Assembly: GCA_037127915.1 (NCBI GenBank)
Contig: JBAXXL010000012.1
Span: 1-64,000, forward strand
Origin: JBAXXL01 sp037127915
GTDB lineage: Bacteria > Bacteroidota > Ignavibacteria > Kapaibacteriales > UBA2268
Length of the DNA stretch: 64,000 nt
Direction of reading: 5' to 3'
Part shown: positions 63,223-64,000 of the stretch, piece by piece
Position numbering within the stretch: position 1 is the stretch's first letter
Layout: each line of letters begins with the position of its first letter
Translations under genes and position numbers: made by a program
Notes under the pieces: model-generated
Told to the model about the DNA's origin: nothing
The model's database searches: none
The model's input: only the letters and a program-made list of their open reading frames with translations

Positions 63223-63945
63223 TTTATTTACCTCATTTATTGATATTGATTTTATTTCTGCAATTTTTTCAGCGACAAATCTTACATTTGACGGTTTATT
63301 TCGCTTTCCTCTATTCGGAACAGGTGTCATATATGGACTATCTGTTTCAAGCATAATCCTGTCATTTGGCACGGCTCTAACTATTTCGTCCATATCGATT
63401 TTTTTAAAAGTAATATTTCCGGTAAAGGAAACATATAATCCGCAATCAATAATCCTTTTCAAAAAATCCATATCCCCGGAAAAGCAGTGCATTACACCTT
63501 TCAGATTCCCGTCGTTATTTTGTTCCAAAATTTGTATCATATCCTTTTCTGCTTCACGGTTATGAATAATTAAAGGAAGATTTAATTTTTTTGCAATTTC
63601 TATATGATGTTCGAACGATTGAATCTGCGTTTCGTGTGACGCAAAATTATAGAAATAATCCAAACCTGTTTCGCCAATCGCAACAACCTTTGGATTATTT
63701 CTTGATAGTTCTTCAACTAAGGCTAGATTTTCTTCGTTCGCCTCGTTAGCATTATGTGGATGGATTCCAATTGCCGCAAAGATTTTCGGTGATACAACAG
63801 TAGTATTAAGCACTCTTTTAAAATCCTTAGGTCCTATTGCCGGAATTATTATTGCTTCTAATCCGTCTGCGAATGCTTCGGTACATACTTCGTTTAAATC
63901 CTCGAAATACTCCTTGCCATCAATATGTGCGTGTGTATCAATCAT
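62479..63945 (-). CDS. TatD-family DNase continuing in frame into an outer-membrane barrel
   Basis: 488 residues. Residues 1-255 are a complete TatD metal-dependent hydrolase: DTHAHID, GETGLDYFYN, PLIIHNREAEKD, MHCFSG, LETDSPYM and the family end TTENAKRLF. Instead of stopping there, the frame continues through a signal peptide (LILLLALMLLPMFSYAQ) into a beta-barrel of about 210 residues ending RVIIAWYPWSKSK. A cytoplasmic enzyme fused to a secreted barrel makes little sense as one protein. An internal start at 63222 probably yields the barrel separately. A possible -7 element (TATATTTG) lies at 63977-63984 on the minus strand; its -33 would be outside the window. Confidence 0.85.
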   Translation of the reverse strand: MIDTHAHIDGKEYFEDLNEVCTEAFADGLEAIIIPAIGPKDFKRVLNTTVVSPKIFAAIGIHPHNANEANEENLALVEELSRNNPKVVAIGETGLDYFYNFASHETQIQSFEHHIEIAKKLNLPLIIHNREAEKDMIQILEQNNDGNLKGVMHCFSGDMDFLKRIIDCGLYVSFTGNITFKKIDMDEIVRAVPNDRIMLETDSPYMTPVPNRGKRNKPSNVRFVAEKIAEIKSISINEVNKMTTENAKRLFKLILLLALMLLPMFSYAQDDRNTENDEAYADSLDQEHYNPYKKTFGIDLVLATNTIVQTFYPEEDERSAEGVLSLGGGLEYFLNDYVMLQGAYIYSKDTKYMKDSRAIVVRDPNYHHVLELSAKIVATPWQRLNFYAIIGGQALYNKYSMGFGEFETFTKYGINGGLGVLANFKAGKAGLLTVSAEWKVDFILGKSRLTYDYRFDQSNPKYDDGVDVTWFYSIPRVIIAWYPWSKSK

Positions 63946-64000
63946 TAATTCATCATTTTCTGAAATACAAAAATAGCAAATATATCTATTTGTACGACTC

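Overview
The window comes from an AT-rich (roughly one-third GC by eye), Gram-negative bacterium of the Bacteroidota/Chlorobiota side of the FCB group. Three things point there: proteins with type IX secretion (T9SS) C-terminal sorting domains, promoters of the TTTG-N19/20-TAnnTTTG type used by the Bacteroidota primary sigma factor, and many outer-membrane beta-barrels with weak ribosome binding sites. Iron-sulfur-rich redox genes, rubrerythrin, FeoAB and Hdr-like proteins suggest an anaerobe or microaerophile, perhaps an Ignavibacteria/Kapabacteria-type lineage. That last placement is inference. No rRNA, tRNA, CRISPR array or intact insertion sequence was seen.

Layout. 1-2.9 kb: an outer-membrane barrel and an OmpA-like protein, divergently transcribed. 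3.0-24.3 kb: a 21-kb run of co-oriented sensory genes (six histidine kinases, a 5TM-LYT/PAS sensor and a CheR methyltransferase) with no DNA-binding response regulator. One kinase has its receiver domain broken by a frameshift in an A-run. 24.4-31.1 kb: DUF6064, FeoA-FeoB with its small Cys-rich partner, a surface-repeat protein, a membrane protein and an OprB-like porin. 31.2-40.2 kb: OsmC, flavodoxin, DsrE-like and TusA sulfur carriers, then a membrane Hdr/Qmo-like electron-transfer operon (MvhD-like, HdrA with an internal GltD-like module, a second HdrA with a C-terminal winged helix, a QmoC-like subunit) and a rubrerythrin. 40.3-43.2 kb: thioesterase, DUF134, DUF5320, PLP-dependent sulfur lyase and NifX-like genes behind a promoter framed by two identical-core palindromes. 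43.3-46.9 kb: a complete subclass B1 metallo-beta-lactamase, a ferredoxin-type membrane protein, a lipoprotein and an Rh-type ammonium channel. 47-52.6 kb: a decayed T9SS tail and a palindromic repeat, hutI with an amino-acid permease, and a LolC/E-type permease paired with a MalK-type ATPase. 52.8-55.5 kb: a tandem pair of T9SS proteins. 55.6-61.8 kb (minus strand): a thiol-redox operon that encloses a previously unlisted 37-residue Cys-containing peptide directly in front of a radical SAM/SPASM maturase. 62.0-64 kb: a solo IS1595-type zinc-ribbon protein next to three direct repeats, and a TatD DNase reading in frame into an outer-membrane barrel.

The strongest candidates for something new are the peptide/radical SAM/methyltransferase/thioredoxin operon (56-61.8 kb), the nested TatD/beta-barrel gene (62.5-63.9 kb), the GltD-in-HdrA Qmo-like complex linked to DsrE/TusA (32-39.7 kb), and the palindrome-bracketed promoter at 40.3 kb.
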